Source: Spirochaetales bacterium (GTDB lineage Bacteria; Spirochaetota; Spirochaetia; Treponematales; Treponemataceae). Taken from it: a DNA stretch of 64,000 nucleotides. The notes under the pieces are model-generated. The model searched no databases and was not told where the DNA came from. It saw nothing but the letters and a program-made list of their open reading frames with translations. Both the position numbers and the translations under genes were made by a program. This document shows, piece by piece, positions 43,548-52,900 of this stretch; within the stretch, counting starts at the first letter, position 1; the number at the start of each line of letters is the position of its first letter. The stretch covers positions 140,790-204,789 of the forward strand of contig JAQXNX010000014.1 in the NCBI GenBank assembly GCA_029098225.1, written 5' to 3'.

Positions 43548-44903
43548 TTATTTTTTAAAAATTCCGGAAACTAAATCCTTTATGTTTTCAATTTTATTGG
43601 AATCATCTTCCGGAGAAAATACTCTTTTAAAACCGGAATTCAAGGCAGCTTTAGTTCTTTGCTTTGGTTTTGTTACAGGTCTTATTTCTCCAGCAAGGCT
43701 TAATTCTCCAAAAATTGCTGAGTTTCCTTCAATCGGAATGTCTGTTCTTGCAGAATAAAGTGCAGCAGCAATCGCCGCATCAATAGAACTTTCTGTCAGC
43801 CTTATTCCACCGGCAACATTTACATAAATATCCTGATCAGAAAAAACTAAGCCGCAGCGTTTTTCAATTACAGCTGCAATGCGGGCGACTCTCCCAGAAT
43901 CAATTTTTTCACTGTAAATTCGGGAAATTCCTGCTTTCGCAGGAACCGTTAACGCCTGAATTTCTACTAAAAAAACACGACTGCCTTCAAAAACCGGAGT
44001 GCAGGCAACACCTGCGGGCTGAATTCCGCTTCTTTTTGTTAAAAATAAGCTTGAAGGATCGGTAACAGGAATTAAACCTTTATCTGTCATAGAAAAAATA
44101 CCAATTTCATCAATTGAACCGAATCTGTTTTTTTGTGCATGCAGGAATCTGATATCATCATTATTTCTTTCAAAAGAAATTACTGTATCTACCATATGTT
44201 CCATAGATTTTGGACCGGATATGGTACCTTCCTTTGTAACATGAGCAGTCATAATTAAAACAGAATCTCGTTCTTTAACCCAGGAAATAAATTCATTTGC
44301 GCAGAATTTTAATTGATTCACTGTTCCTGGAATCATTCCTGCCTGAGCAGAATAAATTGTCTGAATAGAATCTATAATTACAAATACAGGATTTAACGAA
44401 TCCATGGCGTCAAGACAATCTTCCAGACGAGAAGTGCATAAACATTGAACTTTATCTATTTTAAGCTCAAGACGGTCAGCCCTTTCTTTTATCTGTGCAG
44501 CCGACTCTTCTCCGCTTATATAAAGGACATTCTGTCCGCTGCTTAAATTTTCAGAAATACAGGAAATTGTCTGTAAAAGCAGCGTAGATTTTCCTATTCC
44601 GGGTTCTCCTCCCAGTAAAATTGCTGAACGTTTAGTTGCTCCGCCCCCTAAAACTCTGTCAAATTCTTCAATTCCCGTGTTTAACCTGGATTTTTCCTGT
44701 GCCTTAACAGTATTTAGAGAAACCGGCTTTTGAACCTGAACTTCCTCTGATCCGCGTCCTGCAGGAGTAATGTTGTTTCTGTCAATTATAATTTCTTCTA
44801 AAGAATTCCATTCTCCACATTCAGGACATCTTCCAAGCCATCTTGGCTGAGAATATCCGCAGAAAGAGCATTTGTAAATTATTGAACCATTTTTTTTTGC
44901 CAT
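43548..44903 (-). CDS. radA: DNA repair ATPase RadA
   Basis: This RecA-related helicase supports recombination branch migration. A zinc finger lies at C12-x2-C15 and C26-x2-C29. Walker A is GGEPGIGKST near residue 100, and the family-specific KNRFGS motif is near 250. The C-terminal Lon-like domain is also complete (YVNVAGGIRLTESSIDAAIA). The start at 44903 (MAKKNG) fits the zinc finger; an upstream in-frame ATG overlaps the promoter. Full length. Confidence 0.94.
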   Translation of the reverse strand: MAKKNGSIIYKCSFCGYSQPRWLGRCPECGEWNSLEEIIIDRNNITPAGRGSEEVQVQKPVSLNTVKAQEKSRLNTGIEEFDRVLGGGATKRSAILLGGEPGIGKSTLLLQTISCISENLSSGQNVLYISGEESAAQIKERADRLELKIDKVQCLCTSRLEDCLDAMDSLNPVFVIIDSIQTIYSAQAGMIPGTVNQLKFCANEFISWVKERDSVLIMTAHVTKEGTISGPKSMEHMVDTVISFERNNDDIRFLHAQKNRFGSIDEIGIFSMTDKGLIPVTDPSSLFLTKRSGIQPAGVACTPVFEGSRVFLVEIQALTVPAKAGISRIYSEKIDSGRVARIAAVIEKRCGLVFSDQDIYVNVAGGIRLTESSIDAAIAAALYSARTDIPIEGNSAIFGELSLAGEIRPVTKPKQRTKAALNSGFKRVFSPEDDSNKIENIKDLVSGIFKK

Positions 44904-44979
44904 AATAAAATCTCTATTATAATATATGCACAAGTTTTCATTTTTTTCACAAATAAATAAAAAAAAATGAATTTATTTA

Positions 44980-45008
44980 TTGACAAATATTATAGTTGGT
45001 TATATATT
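44980..45008 (+). promoter_or_regulatory. Strong promoter of an unannotated RNA
   Basis: TTGACA (44980-44985), exactly 17 bp, TATATT (45003-45008). The -35 box is a perfect consensus. No plus-strand gene follows for over 1 kb; a structured sequence and a terminator do. Confidence 0.75.
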
Positions 45009-45014
45009 GTAATT

Positions 45015-45112
45015 AGCTTGTAAATAAGCTGATAAACTCTCTCCGATGTCCAGCAACGCTGGACGGCAGGCTTCCTTTTTAGTGTTACTGGTTAGGAAGC
45101 CTGTTTTATTTT
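45015..45112 (+). ncRNA. Candidate small RNA, about 98 nt
   Basis: After the promoter come three hairpins in order: AGCTT/AAGCT (45015-45030), GTCCAGC-AAC-GCTGGAC (45048-45064), and a 10-bp terminator stem CAGGCTTCCT/AGGAAGCCTG (45067-45103) followed by TTTTATTTT. No open frame of note lies within. It is not a recognisable SRP RNA (no GGAAGCAG-type loop), tmRNA or riboswitch. It lies between radA and the serine acetyltransferase gene, both on the other strand, so it is an independent unit. Function unknown. Confidence 0.7.
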
Positions 45113-45224
45113 AACTCAATAAATTTTATTGCCTTTTTTCAGCACTTTCTGCGATGCAAAAATGCGCAAATCAAACAACAAAAAAGTGCGCAAATTAAAA
45201 AATATCGTTCACGATATTTTTTAA

Positions 45225-46088
45225 TTATCCCTGTGTAATTACTGAGCCGGCAGGAACAGATTCTGTAACCCAGGTGTTACCACCAATTGTAGAACCTCTT
45301 CCTATAACAGTTTCGCCGCCTAAAATTGTTGCGTTTGCGTAAATTGTTACATCGTCTTCAATAGTAGGATGTCTTTTTTTATTTTGAAGTGTTTTTTTAA
45401 CGCTTAATGCTCCCAGTGTAACTCCCTGATAGATTTTTACATTATTTCCAATAACACAGGTTTCTCCAATAACTACACCAGTTCCGTGATCAATAAAAAA
45501 AGATTCGCCTATACTTGCACCAGGATGAATATCTATTCCGGTTTTTCCGTGAACATGTTCTGTCATAATTCGAGGGATAATTGGAACTCCGCTTTTATAA
45601 AGGAAGTGTGCAATTCTGTATACAAGAATAGCCTCAAGTCCAGGATAAGAAAGAATTATTTCTTCATTGCTTTTTGCTGCCGGGTCTCCGCCATAGGTTG
45701 CAAGTGTATCCAGCTGAATTTTTCTTCTTATTTCCGGAATTTCTTCTATCAAAGCAACTGCAGTTTGTTCTGCAAGTTTAAAGCAATGCGATTCCTGAAT
45801 ATTTTCTACTTCGCCTGTTTCCTGCGCTTTTGTGTAAATTAATGCTTTTTGAATTTCGCGGGTAAGATGAGCAATTATGCTGTTTACTCTTTGGCCGGTA
45901 ATATATCGCAGGTTTATAGGATCAATATCTTCTGCAACTCGAAAACCAGGAAAAACCAGAGTCTGTAAATCCGACAGAACGTTAACAACATTCTGTCGGT
46001 TTGGAAATGCCTGAGTATCACTGCGGTTTACAAGACCATAACGATCATAGGAATCTAAGATTCCGTCAATTAACATATCAATATTCAT
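45225..46088 (-). CDS. Serine O-acetyltransferase
   Basis: It makes O-acetylserine, the precursor of cysteine. The N-terminal helical region (residues 1-150) is followed by the left-handed beta-helix of hexapeptide repeats (FIDHGTGVVIGETCVIGNN, HPTIEDDVTIYANATILGG). The 287-aa length suits the longer SAT type. The start is placed at 46088 because TATTAT ends 6 nt before it, giving a leaderless message; a longer frame would overlap the promoter. No cysK is near. Confidence 0.88.
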   Translation of the reverse strand: MNIDMLIDGILDSYDRYGLVNRSDTQAFPNRQNVVNVLSDLQTLVFPGFRVAEDIDPINLRYITGQRVNSIIAHLTREIQKALIYTKAQETGEVENIQESHCFKLAEQTAVALIEEIPEIRRKIQLDTLATYGGDPAAKSNEEIILSYPGLEAILVYRIAHFLYKSGVPIIPRIMTEHVHGKTGIDIHPGASIGESFFIDHGTGVVIGETCVIGNNVKIYQGVTLGALSVKKTLQNKKRHPTIEDDVTIYANATILGGETVIGRGSTIGGNTWVTESVPAGSVITQG

Positions 46089-46173
46089 AGTTGTATAATA
46101 GCATAGTGCAATTATAAAGAAAATGATAAAATGCAAAATATTATATTTTTTTTTAAAACTAAAGGATTTTTTA

Positions 46174-46202
46174 TTGACATAATTATTTTATTTAATTATA
46201 TT
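46174..46202 (+). promoter_or_regulatory. Promoter of the tRNA-Thr-rpmG-tRNA-Trp-secE-nusG operon
   Basis: TTGACA (46174-46179), exactly 17 bp, TATATT (46197-46202): both boxes and the spacer are the same as for the candidate RNA at 45 kb. Confidence 0.75.
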
Positions 46203-46245
46203 CATAGGACGCACATTTTCTATAGCACAGTGCAGGTGCGAATTT

Positions 46246-46318
46246 GCCCCTTTAGCTCAGTTGGTAGAGCACCACATCGGTAATGTGGAGGTCTGCAGTT
46301 CGATTCTGCAAATGGGCT
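46246..46318 (+). tRNA. tRNA-Thr (anticodon GGT)
   Basis: The cloverleaf includes TAGCTCAGTTGGTAGAGCA (D arm), CCACA-TCGGTAA-TGTGG (anticodon arm, anticodon GGT) and GTTCGATTC (T loop). The acceptor GCCCCTT pairs with AATGGGC except for a C-T opposition at position 5:68. CCA is not encoded. Confidence 0.93.
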
Positions 46319-46348
46319 TTTGAAAATATATATACAGGAGTTAATATT

Positions 46349-46525
46349 ATGGCTAGCAAGAAAAAGGGTGCCGTAGAAATTATTGCTTTACAGTGTACAG
46401 AGTGTAAGAGAAAAAATTACACAACTTATAAGAATCGTAAGAATATTACTGGAAAGCTCGAAAAGAATAAGTATTGCCCGTTCTGCAAGAAGAGTATTCT
46501 TCATAAAGAAACAAAGGCAAAATAA
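46349..46525 (+). CDS. rpmG: Ribosomal protein L33
   Basis: A 58-aa large-subunit protein. Cysteine pairs CTECKRKNY and CPFCKK show it is the zinc-binding (C+) paralogue. The start at 46349 has AGGAG 8 nt upstream; longer readings would overlap the tRNA. It sits between two tRNA genes, as in many bacteria. Confidence 0.93.
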   Translation: MASKKKGAVEIIALQCTECKRKNYTTYKNRKNITGKLEKNKYCPFCKKSILHKETKAK

Positions 46526-46563
46526 TTTTGGTATTTAGCCGGCTTAGGTCGGTTTAGATATAT

Positions 46564-46636
46564 AGGGCAGTAGTTCAGCTGGTAGAGCAGCGGTCTCCAA
46601 AACCGCCTGTCGTGGGTTCAAATCCTGCCTGCCCTG
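46564..46636 (+). tRNA. tRNA-Trp (anticodon CCA)
   Basis: The acceptor AGGGCAG pairs fully with CTGCCCT. The anticodon loop CTCCAAA gives CCA. T loop GTTCAAATC. Discriminator G; CCA end not encoded. Confidence 0.95.
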
Positions 46637-46665
46637 TTTTTTTTATTTTTTTAAAGGAAAAGGTT

Positions 46666-46848
46666 ATGGCTAAAGTATTTCAATTTTTTAAGGAAAGTGG
46701 TGCAGAATTAAAGAAGGTTGATTGGCCTACAAAAGAAGATGTATTCTCATCTATAAAGGTTGTTATTCTTTCTACTCTTATTGTAGCTGTAATTCTTGGA
46801 CTGCTTGATTTAGGCTTCACACAGTTGTTCCGCTTGATAGTAAAATAG
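46666..46848 (+). CDS. secE: Preprotein translocase subunit SecE
   Basis: A 60-aa single-helix form of SecE, the small partner of SecY. A conserved amphipathic segment (AELKKVDWPTKEDVFSS) is followed by one membrane helix (VVILSTLIVAVILGLLDLGF). The start at 46666 has AAAGGAAA upstream; longer readings overlap tRNA-Trp. nusG follows in 9 bp, the usual order. Confidence 0.94.
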   Translation: MAKVFQFFKESGAELKKVDWPTKEDVFSSIKVVILSTLIVAVILGLLDLGFTQLFRLIVK

Positions 46849-46857
46849 GACGGAAAG

Positions 46858-47418
46858 ATGTCTAAAAGTTGGTATATACTTCATACATACACAGGTTACG
46901 AAAACAAGATTGAAAAGACTATCCGCTCATTACTTGAAAAGAGTGAAATAGATCCAAATGTAATTTCTGATGTTAGAGTTCCTGTAGAAGAGCTTGTAGA
47001 AATCAAAGATGGTAAGAAAAGAACTCGTATGAACAAATTCCTTCCGGGATATATAATGCTGGAAATGGATTTGCCTGAGCTTGGCTGGAAAGATACTTGT
47101 TCAAAGCTTTATCGTATTCAGGGTGTTACAGGTTTTGTAGGAAATGTAGATCGCAATAAGAGACCTTTCCCTATTACTGCAGATGAAGCAAAAAATCTTT
47201 TACAGAAGTCTGGTGTAATTAAAGGTGAAAAACAGGTTCGTGTTCGTCAGTCATTCAATGTTGGCGACGTTATTAAAATTAATGACGGACCATTTGCATC
47301 ATTTACTGGTACAATTAAAGAAATTAATCTGGAAAGAGAAAAGCTGTCTGTAGAAGTTCAGATTTTTGGACGACCTACTCCGGTAGAAGTAAATTTCCTT
47401 CAGGCAGAAAAAGCCTAA
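46858..47418 (+). CDS. nusG: Transcription termination/antitermination protein NusG
   Basis: It binds RNA polymerase and Rho or ribosomal protein S10. The N-terminal NGN domain starts WYILHTYTGYENKIEKTI, with FLPGYIMLEMDL. The C-terminal KOW domain is VGDVIKINDGPFASFTGTI. At 186 aa it is complete, with no extra insertion domain. Confidence 0.96.
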   Translation: MSKSWYILHTYTGYENKIEKTIRSLLEKSEIDPNVISDVRVPVEELVEIKDGKKRTRMNKFLPGYIMLEMDLPELGWKDTCSKLYRIQGVTGFVGNVDRNKRPFPITADEAKNLLQKSGVIKGEKQVRVRQSFNVGDVIKINDGPFASFTGTIKEINLEREKLSVEVQIFGRPTPVEVNFLQAEKA

Positions 47419-47426
47419 GTTCTTAA

Positions 47427-47566
47427 ACATGCAAAATCAGGGATTTGCATCCCAAATGCAAATCATTTAATCCTGTTTTTGGGAGAGATACAAGTCCGTT
47501 GGACATAGGTATTTCGTTAGAAAGATATCTATATGATACTTTCATACCAATATTGGGAGAAAAAAA
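47427..47566 (+). promoter_or_regulatory. Structured leader of rplK-rplA
   Basis: 140 nt between nusG and rplK contain a hairpin GATTTGCAT/ATGCAAATC and a short hairpin GTCC-GTT-GGAC (47494-47504). In many bacteria L1 represses its own operon by binding the message in this position. The second hairpin shares its TCC-GTT-GGA tip with one in the tuf leader. Regulation is inferred. Confidence 0.5.
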
Positions 47567-47998
47567 ATGGCTACAAAAAAAGTAACTGCCGTGATTAAAT
47601 TGCAGTGTCCTGCAGGAGCAGCAACTCCAGCTCCTCCAATTGGACCAGCTCTTGGACCTCACGGTGTTTCTGCTCCAAAGTTCGTTCAGGAATTCAATGA
47701 TCGAACTAAGTCAATGGAAAAAGGTCTTGTAATTCCTGTTGTAATTACAGTTTACCAGGACAAATCTTACACATTCATCCTTAAAACTCCTCCAGCTGCT
47801 GTTCTTATTAAGAAAGCAATTGGTAAAGACAAGGGTTCAGGAAATCCTCTTCGTGATAAGATTGCAACTCTTTCTAAGAAAGATTTGGAAGAAATCGCAA
47901 AGACAAAGATGCCAGATATCAATGCAAACGATATCGAGGCAGCAAAGAAAATTATTGCCGGTACTGCACGCAGTATGGGTGTAGAGGTGGAGCAGTAA
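47567..47998 (+). CDS. rplK: Ribosomal protein L11
   Basis: This protein of the GTPase-associated centre matches the family throughout: [20 protein letters not shown] at the N-terminus and the RNA-binding C-terminus with [11 protein letters not shown]. It is 143 aa. GGGAGAAAAAA precedes the ATG, and rplA starts 1 bp after its stop. Confidence 0.97.
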   Translation: MATKKVTAVIKLQCPAGAATPAPPIGPALGPHGVSAPKFVQEFNDRTKSMEKGLVIPVVITVYQDKSYTFILKTPPAAVLIKKAIGKDKGSGNPLRDKIATLSKKDLEEIAKTKMPDINANDIEAAKKIIAGTARSMGVEVEQ

Positions 47999-47999
47999 T

Positions 48000-48677
48000 A
48001 TGAAACATGGAAAGAAATATAACGCAGCTGCTGCAAAATATGATCTTTCAAAGAAATATGATGTAGCTTCAGCTTGTAAAATGGTTCAGGATATGAAGTT
48101 TGCTAAATTCGATGAGACTGTAGAAGCTCACGTTTCACTTCGTCTTGAAAAAAATGCTACTGTTCGTGATACATTGGTATTCCCAAATCAGTTCCGTGGC
48201 GAAAAGAAAGTTTTGGTATTCTGTAAAGGTGAAAAAGTAAAAGAAGCTTTAGATGCTGGTGCTGCTTTCGCTGGTGAAGAATATGTAGACAAAGTAAAAG
48301 ACGGCTGGTTAGATTTTGATATTGCAGTTGCTACTCCAGATATGATGAAGGATGTAGGTCGTCTTGGTATGGTTCTCGGACGCAAAGGTTTGATGCCTAA
48401 CCCTAAGACAGGAACTGTAACTCCTAACGTAGCACAGGCTGTTGCTGAACTTAAAAAAGGTCGTACAGAATTCCGTGCTGATAAAGCTGGAACAGTTCAC
48501 ATTGCAGTTGGAAAATGCTCAATGGATGCAGAAAAAATTGCAGAAAACGTACAGACACTTCTTTCTGAAATAAGCCGTAAAAAGCCTGCAGGTGCTGCAG
48601 CTGGTTTTGTTCAGACAGTTTCTTTAAGTTCTTCTATGGGCCCTGGTGTTTGGGTTGACTATAAGGAGGGCGAATAA
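48000..48677 (+). CDS. rplA: Ribosomal protein L1
   Basis: The L1-stalk protein is 225 aa. Conserved stretches are LVFPNQFRGEKKVLVF and GRKGLMPNPKTGTVTPNVA. It also probably represses its own operon by binding the leader RNA. The stop codon overlaps the rplJ start by one base (TAATG). Confidence 0.97.
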   Translation: MKHGKKYNAAAAKYDLSKKYDVASACKMVQDMKFAKFDETVEAHVSLRLEKNATVRDTLVFPNQFRGEKKVLVFCKGEKVKEALDAGAAFAGEEYVDKVKDGWLDFDIAVATPDMMKDVGRLGMVLGRKGLMPNPKTGTVTPNVAQAVAELKKGRTEFRADKAGTVHIAVGKCSMDAEKIAENVQTLLSEISRKKPAGAAAGFVQTVSLSSSMGPGVWVDYKEGE

Positions 48678-49192
48678 TGGCTATTAAAGCAAAGAAACTT
48701 CAGCCTGCTAAGACTGAAGCAATTGAAAGCACAAAAAAGGCTTTCTCTGAATACAATGACTTCATTTTTGCAGATTATCGTGGACTTACTGTAGAACAGA
48801 TTACAACATTGCGCGATAAGCTCCGTGAAAAGAATGCTGCTCTTAAAGTTGTAAAGAACAACTTTGCACGCATTGCTTTCGAAGAAATGAAAGTAGAGAA
48901 TGTTGCAGATTATCTTAAGGGACCAACTGTTGTTGCTATGTCAAAAGAAGATTCTAATGAAGTAGCAAAAGTTCTTTTTGATTTTGCAAAAGATGCTCCT
49001 GCACTTACAGTAAAGGGTGCAAGTATTGAAAATGAAGTTTTCGATGCTGCAAAAATCGAAGCATTCTCAAAAGTTCCTGGAAAGAAACAGCTCATTGCTA
49101 TGCTTATGTCTGCAATGAACGGTCCTGTTCAGAAGCTTGCTGCTACATTAAAGGCTTATGCCGACAAAAAAGCAGCAGAAGGCGGAAACTAA
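48677..49192 (+). CDS. rplJ: Ribosomal protein L10
   Basis: The L7/L12-anchoring stalk protein is 171 aa. It matches with FIFADYRGLTVEQITTLRDK and the KNNFARIAF segment. The C-terminal helix that binds L12 dimers (LAATLKAYADKKA) is present. Translation is coupled to rplA by a one-base overlap and AAGGAGGGCG. Confidence 0.96.
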   Translation: MAIKAKKLQPAKTEAIESTKKAFSEYNDFIFADYRGLTVEQITTLRDKLREKNAALKVVKNNFARIAFEEMKVENVADYLKGPTVVAMSKEDSNEVAKVLFDFAKDAPALTVKGASIENEVFDAAKIEAFSKVPGKKQLIAMLMSAMNGPVQKLAATLKAYADKKAAEGGN

Positions 49193-49261
49193 TACTTCGC
49201 AATAGCGGACAATCTGCTTTCAAAAAACAACAAATAAAGTACCGTCAGGCTTCATAGCTGT

Positions 49262-49320
49262 CGACTGTCGGTGCTAAATGCAGAACGGTTCAGTTGAACT
49301 AAATCTGCTGCCACCAGTCG
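49262..49320 (+). ncRNA. Nested hairpin between rplJ and rplL
   Basis: Three nested stems: CGACTG/CAGTCG (49262-49267 with 49315-49320), GCAGA/TCTGC (49280-49284 with 49304-49308) and GTTCA/TGAAC (49288-49299). It lies in an unusually long 177-bp gap within an otherwise tight operon. It may be a processing site or control element that sets L12 made in excess over L10. Function inferred. Confidence 0.5.
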
Positions 49321-49369
49321 GATGTGCGAAAGGTGGAAAATATAACTAATTTATAGTGGAGAAGACAAT

Positions 49370-49753
49370 ATGGCAGCTCTCACAAATGATCAGATTCTTG
49401 ATGCAATCGCATCTATGTCAGTTCTTGAAGTTTCAGAACTCGTAAAAGCAATGGAAGAAAAATTCGGTGTTACAGCAGCAGTAGCAGTAGCAGCAGGTCC
49501 TGCAGCAGCAGGTGGAGCAGCAGCTGGTGGTGAAGAGCAGACTGAATTCACAGTAACTCTCGAATCATTCGATGCAGCTAAAAAGATTCCAGTTATCAAG
49601 GCTGTTCGTGAAATCACAGGTCTTGGACTTGGTGAAGCAAAAGCTCTTGTTGAAGGTGCACCAAAGGCTCTTAAGGAAGGCGTAAGCAAGGCTGATGCTG
49701 ACGAAATGATCAAGAAGATTGAAGAAGCTGGTGGTAAAGCTAGCAAGAAATAA
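49370..49753 (+). CDS. rplL: Ribosomal protein L7/L12
   Basis: A 127-aa stalk protein. The N-terminal dimerisation domain ([20 protein letters not shown]) is followed by an alanine-rich hinge (about 40-60) and the C-terminal factor-binding domain ([20 protein letters not shown]). It has its own good ribosome-binding site (GTGGAGAAG), consistent with the multiple L12 copies per ribosome. Confidence 0.97.
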   Translation: MAALTNDQILDAIASMSVLEVSELVKAMEEKFGVTAAVAVAAGPAAAGGAAAGGEEQTEFTVTLESFDAAKKIPVIKAVREITGLGLGEAKALVEGAPKALKEGVSKADADEMIKKIEEAGGKASKK

Positions 49754-49798
49754 GTTTGTTTTAAGCGGTTATAAAGCCGTATAAAACAGAATTTTTAT

Positions 49799-49840
49799 AG
49801 GGGATATCCGGAAAATTTCATTATTTTTCGAGTATCCCCT
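49799..49840 (+). terminator. Hairpin between rplL and rpoB (partial terminator)
   Basis: Stem AGGGGATA/TATCCCCT with inner pairing GGAAAA/TTTTTC, followed by a short T run. It is placed where other bacteria attenuate read-through from ribosomal genes into rpoBC. Confidence 0.55.
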
Positions 49841-49968
49841 TTAGTCGTATTTAGTGCAAAAAAAAGTCCGTTATAAAAAACGGTATTTATATCAGATTTT
49901 TCTGTGCTGTGCGGAGTTTCCAGCATGTAGCAGAAAGTTATCTGAACTTAAACTAACAGGGGGACGTG

Positions 49969-52900
49969 ATGTTCGCAAAGACCCGAACAATCAACCGTCA
50001 GTACATTGGAAAAGACATCCAGAGTTCTATGGATGTTCCAAATCTAATTTCAATCCAGACATCATCTTATGAAAGTTTTCTTCAGTCAGAAAGATTGAAG
50101 AAAGGGCAGCCTCTTTTAGAGCAGGGCCTTCAGGATGTATTTACATCTACTTTCCCAATCGAAAGTCCAAACGGCGATATGTCGCTTGAATATGAGTTTT
50201 ATGAACTAGACTGGGAAAATATGAAGTTTTCAGAAATTGAATGTAAAGACAAAGGTGTTACATATTCAGTTCCTTTGAAAGCCAGAATTAATTTGAATTT
50301 CCTTCAGACTGGAGCAATCCTCCAGAAAGATATTTATATGGGTGATATTCCGCTCATGACAGATCGCGGAACCTTCATCATTAACGGTGCTGAGCGCGTA
50401 GTTGTTTCTCAGATTCACCGTTCGCCTGGTGTAATTTTCTGCCATGATAAGGGCGTATATTCAAGCCGTATCATTCCGTACCGTGGATCTTGGCTTGAAT
50501 TTGAAATTGACCAGAAAAAAGAACTGATTTTTGCAAAGATTGATCGCAAAAAGAAAATTCTTGGAACAATTTTCCTTCGTGCAATTGGTTATTCAACCCG
50601 CGAAGAAATTATCCGCTGCTTCTACGATGTTGAAGATATTAAAGTAGAAAAAGGCGATGCTTTAGTAGATAAAGTTCTTGCTTCTGCTGTATTCATCAAA
50701 GATGAAAATGGAGAGGAAAAGAGACTCTTTAATGCAGGAACGAGATTGCATCCTCATGATATTGATGATCTTATTGCTAATAAGATTGAAAATATCTGCG
50801 TAATTCGTTTTGACACAAGAGATAATCCACAGAATAAGAACGAAGTAAATCAGTCTCTTGATTCTCAGATGATTATTAACTGTTTTGAACGCGAGGAAGT
50901 AAAGTTTGTAAAAGAAGGTTCTATAGATAATGAACCAACTAAAGAAGATTGTCTTGCTGCTGTTTATGCAATTTTACAACCTGGCGAACCAATGACAGTA
51001 GATCAGGCAGAAAAAGATTTGAATTCTCTGTTCTTCTCTGAACGCCGCTATGATTTGGGACGTGTTGGTCGCTATAAGCTCAATAAGAAATTCGACTATA
51101 AGGATGATGTAAAAGATTTTACTCTTATCAAAGAAGATATCATCAATACAATGAAATTCCTCATCAAGGTTTATATTGGTGACGAACAGACTGATGATAT
51201 TGATCATCTTGGAAACCGTCGTATACGTTCTGTTGGCGAATTAATGACTAATAACCTTAAGACTGCTTTTGCCCGCATGGAGCGCATTGCAAAAGAAAGA
51301 ATGAGTCTTAAAGAAACAGATACAATGAAGCCACAGGATTTAATTTCTATTAAACCTATTGTTGCTAACATAAAAGAATTTTTTGGTTCTTCTCAGCTTT
51401 CTCAGTTCATGGATCAGATTAACCCATTGGCTGAACTTACACATAAGCGTCGTTTGAACGCTCTCGGACCAGGTGGTCTTTCTCGTGACCGTGCCGGATT
51501 TGAAGTTCGAGACGTACATTATTCACACTATGGACGTATGTGTCCTATTGAAACTCCTGAAGGTCCAAACATTGGTCTTATTGTATCTCTTGCTATGTAC
51601 ACACGCATCAATGACTATGGATTCCTTGAAGCTCCATATCGCAAGGTTGTAGACGGAAAGGCAACAAAAGAAGTTGAGTATCTTTCTGCTATGGATGAAG
51701 ATAAATACTACATTGGTCAGATTGTAGAAGGTATGAAAGAAGATGGTTCTTTCCCAACAGAAACAATTTCTTGTCGTAACCGTGGAAACTATACTCAGCG
51801 TGCTCCAAAGGATGTTCAGTATATTGATGTTTCTCCTCGTCAGGTAATTTCTGTTTCTGCTTCTATGATTCCTTTCCTTGAGCATGACGATGCTAACCGT
51901 GCGCTCATGGGTTGTAACATGCAGCGTCAGGCTGTTCCTCTTCTTTTCCCGGAGCCACCACATGTTGGAACTGGTATGGAAAAGCGTTGTGCTTATGATT
52001 CTGGTGTTCTTGTAAAATCTAAGCATGACGGTGTTGTAACTTATGTTTCAAGTGAATATATCAGAGTTAAGGTAAAGGGTTCTGATGTAGAAGATGAGTA
52101 TAAACTTCTTAAATACAAGAGAACAAACAACGATACCTGTAACCATCAGCGACCTACAGTAGAAGTTGGTCAGAAAGTAAAAGCAGGTGATATTCTTGCA
52201 GATGGACCAGCAACATTCAACGGAGAACTTGCTCTTGGACGTAACATTCTTGTAGGATTCGTTCCTTGGAATGGTTACAACTATGAGGATGCTGTACTTA
52301 TTTCTCAGCGTGTTGTACGCGAAGATATGTATACTTCTATCCATATTAAAGAGTTCCAGATTGAAGTTCGTGAAACAAAGCTCGGACCAGAGCGTATTAC
52401 ACGTGATATTCCAAATACTGCAGAAAAAGCTGTAGCAAACCTTACAAACGAAGGTATTATCAAAATAGGTTCAAAGGTTCGTTCAGGAGATATTCTGGTT
52501 GGTAAGGTAACTCCAAAATCAGAAACAGAAACAACTCCAGAATTCAAGCTTTTGAACTCAATCTTCGGTGAAAAGGCAAAAGAAGTTCGCGATTCTTCAC
52601 TCCGCGTTCCACATGGAATTGAAGGTGTTGTAATTGATATTCAGGAAATGAGCCGTGCAAATGGTGATGATTTACTTCCTGGTGTAGAAAAGGTTGTAAA
52701 GGTTCTTATTGCTAACAAGCGTAAACTCCGCGAGGGTGATAAGATGGCCGGACGTCATGGAAACAAAGGTGTTGTTTCAAGAATTCTTCCTGTAGAAGAT
52801 ATGCCATATCTTGAAGATGGTACTCCACTTGATGTTTGTTTGAACCCTCTTGGTGTACCTTCACGAATGAATATTGGTCAGATTCTTGAATCAGAGCTTG

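Noticed and set aside
45015..45112. Signal-recognition-particle RNA (4.5S) as identity of the small RNA
   Set aside because: The conserved asymmetric-loop sequence with GGAAGCAG is missing.
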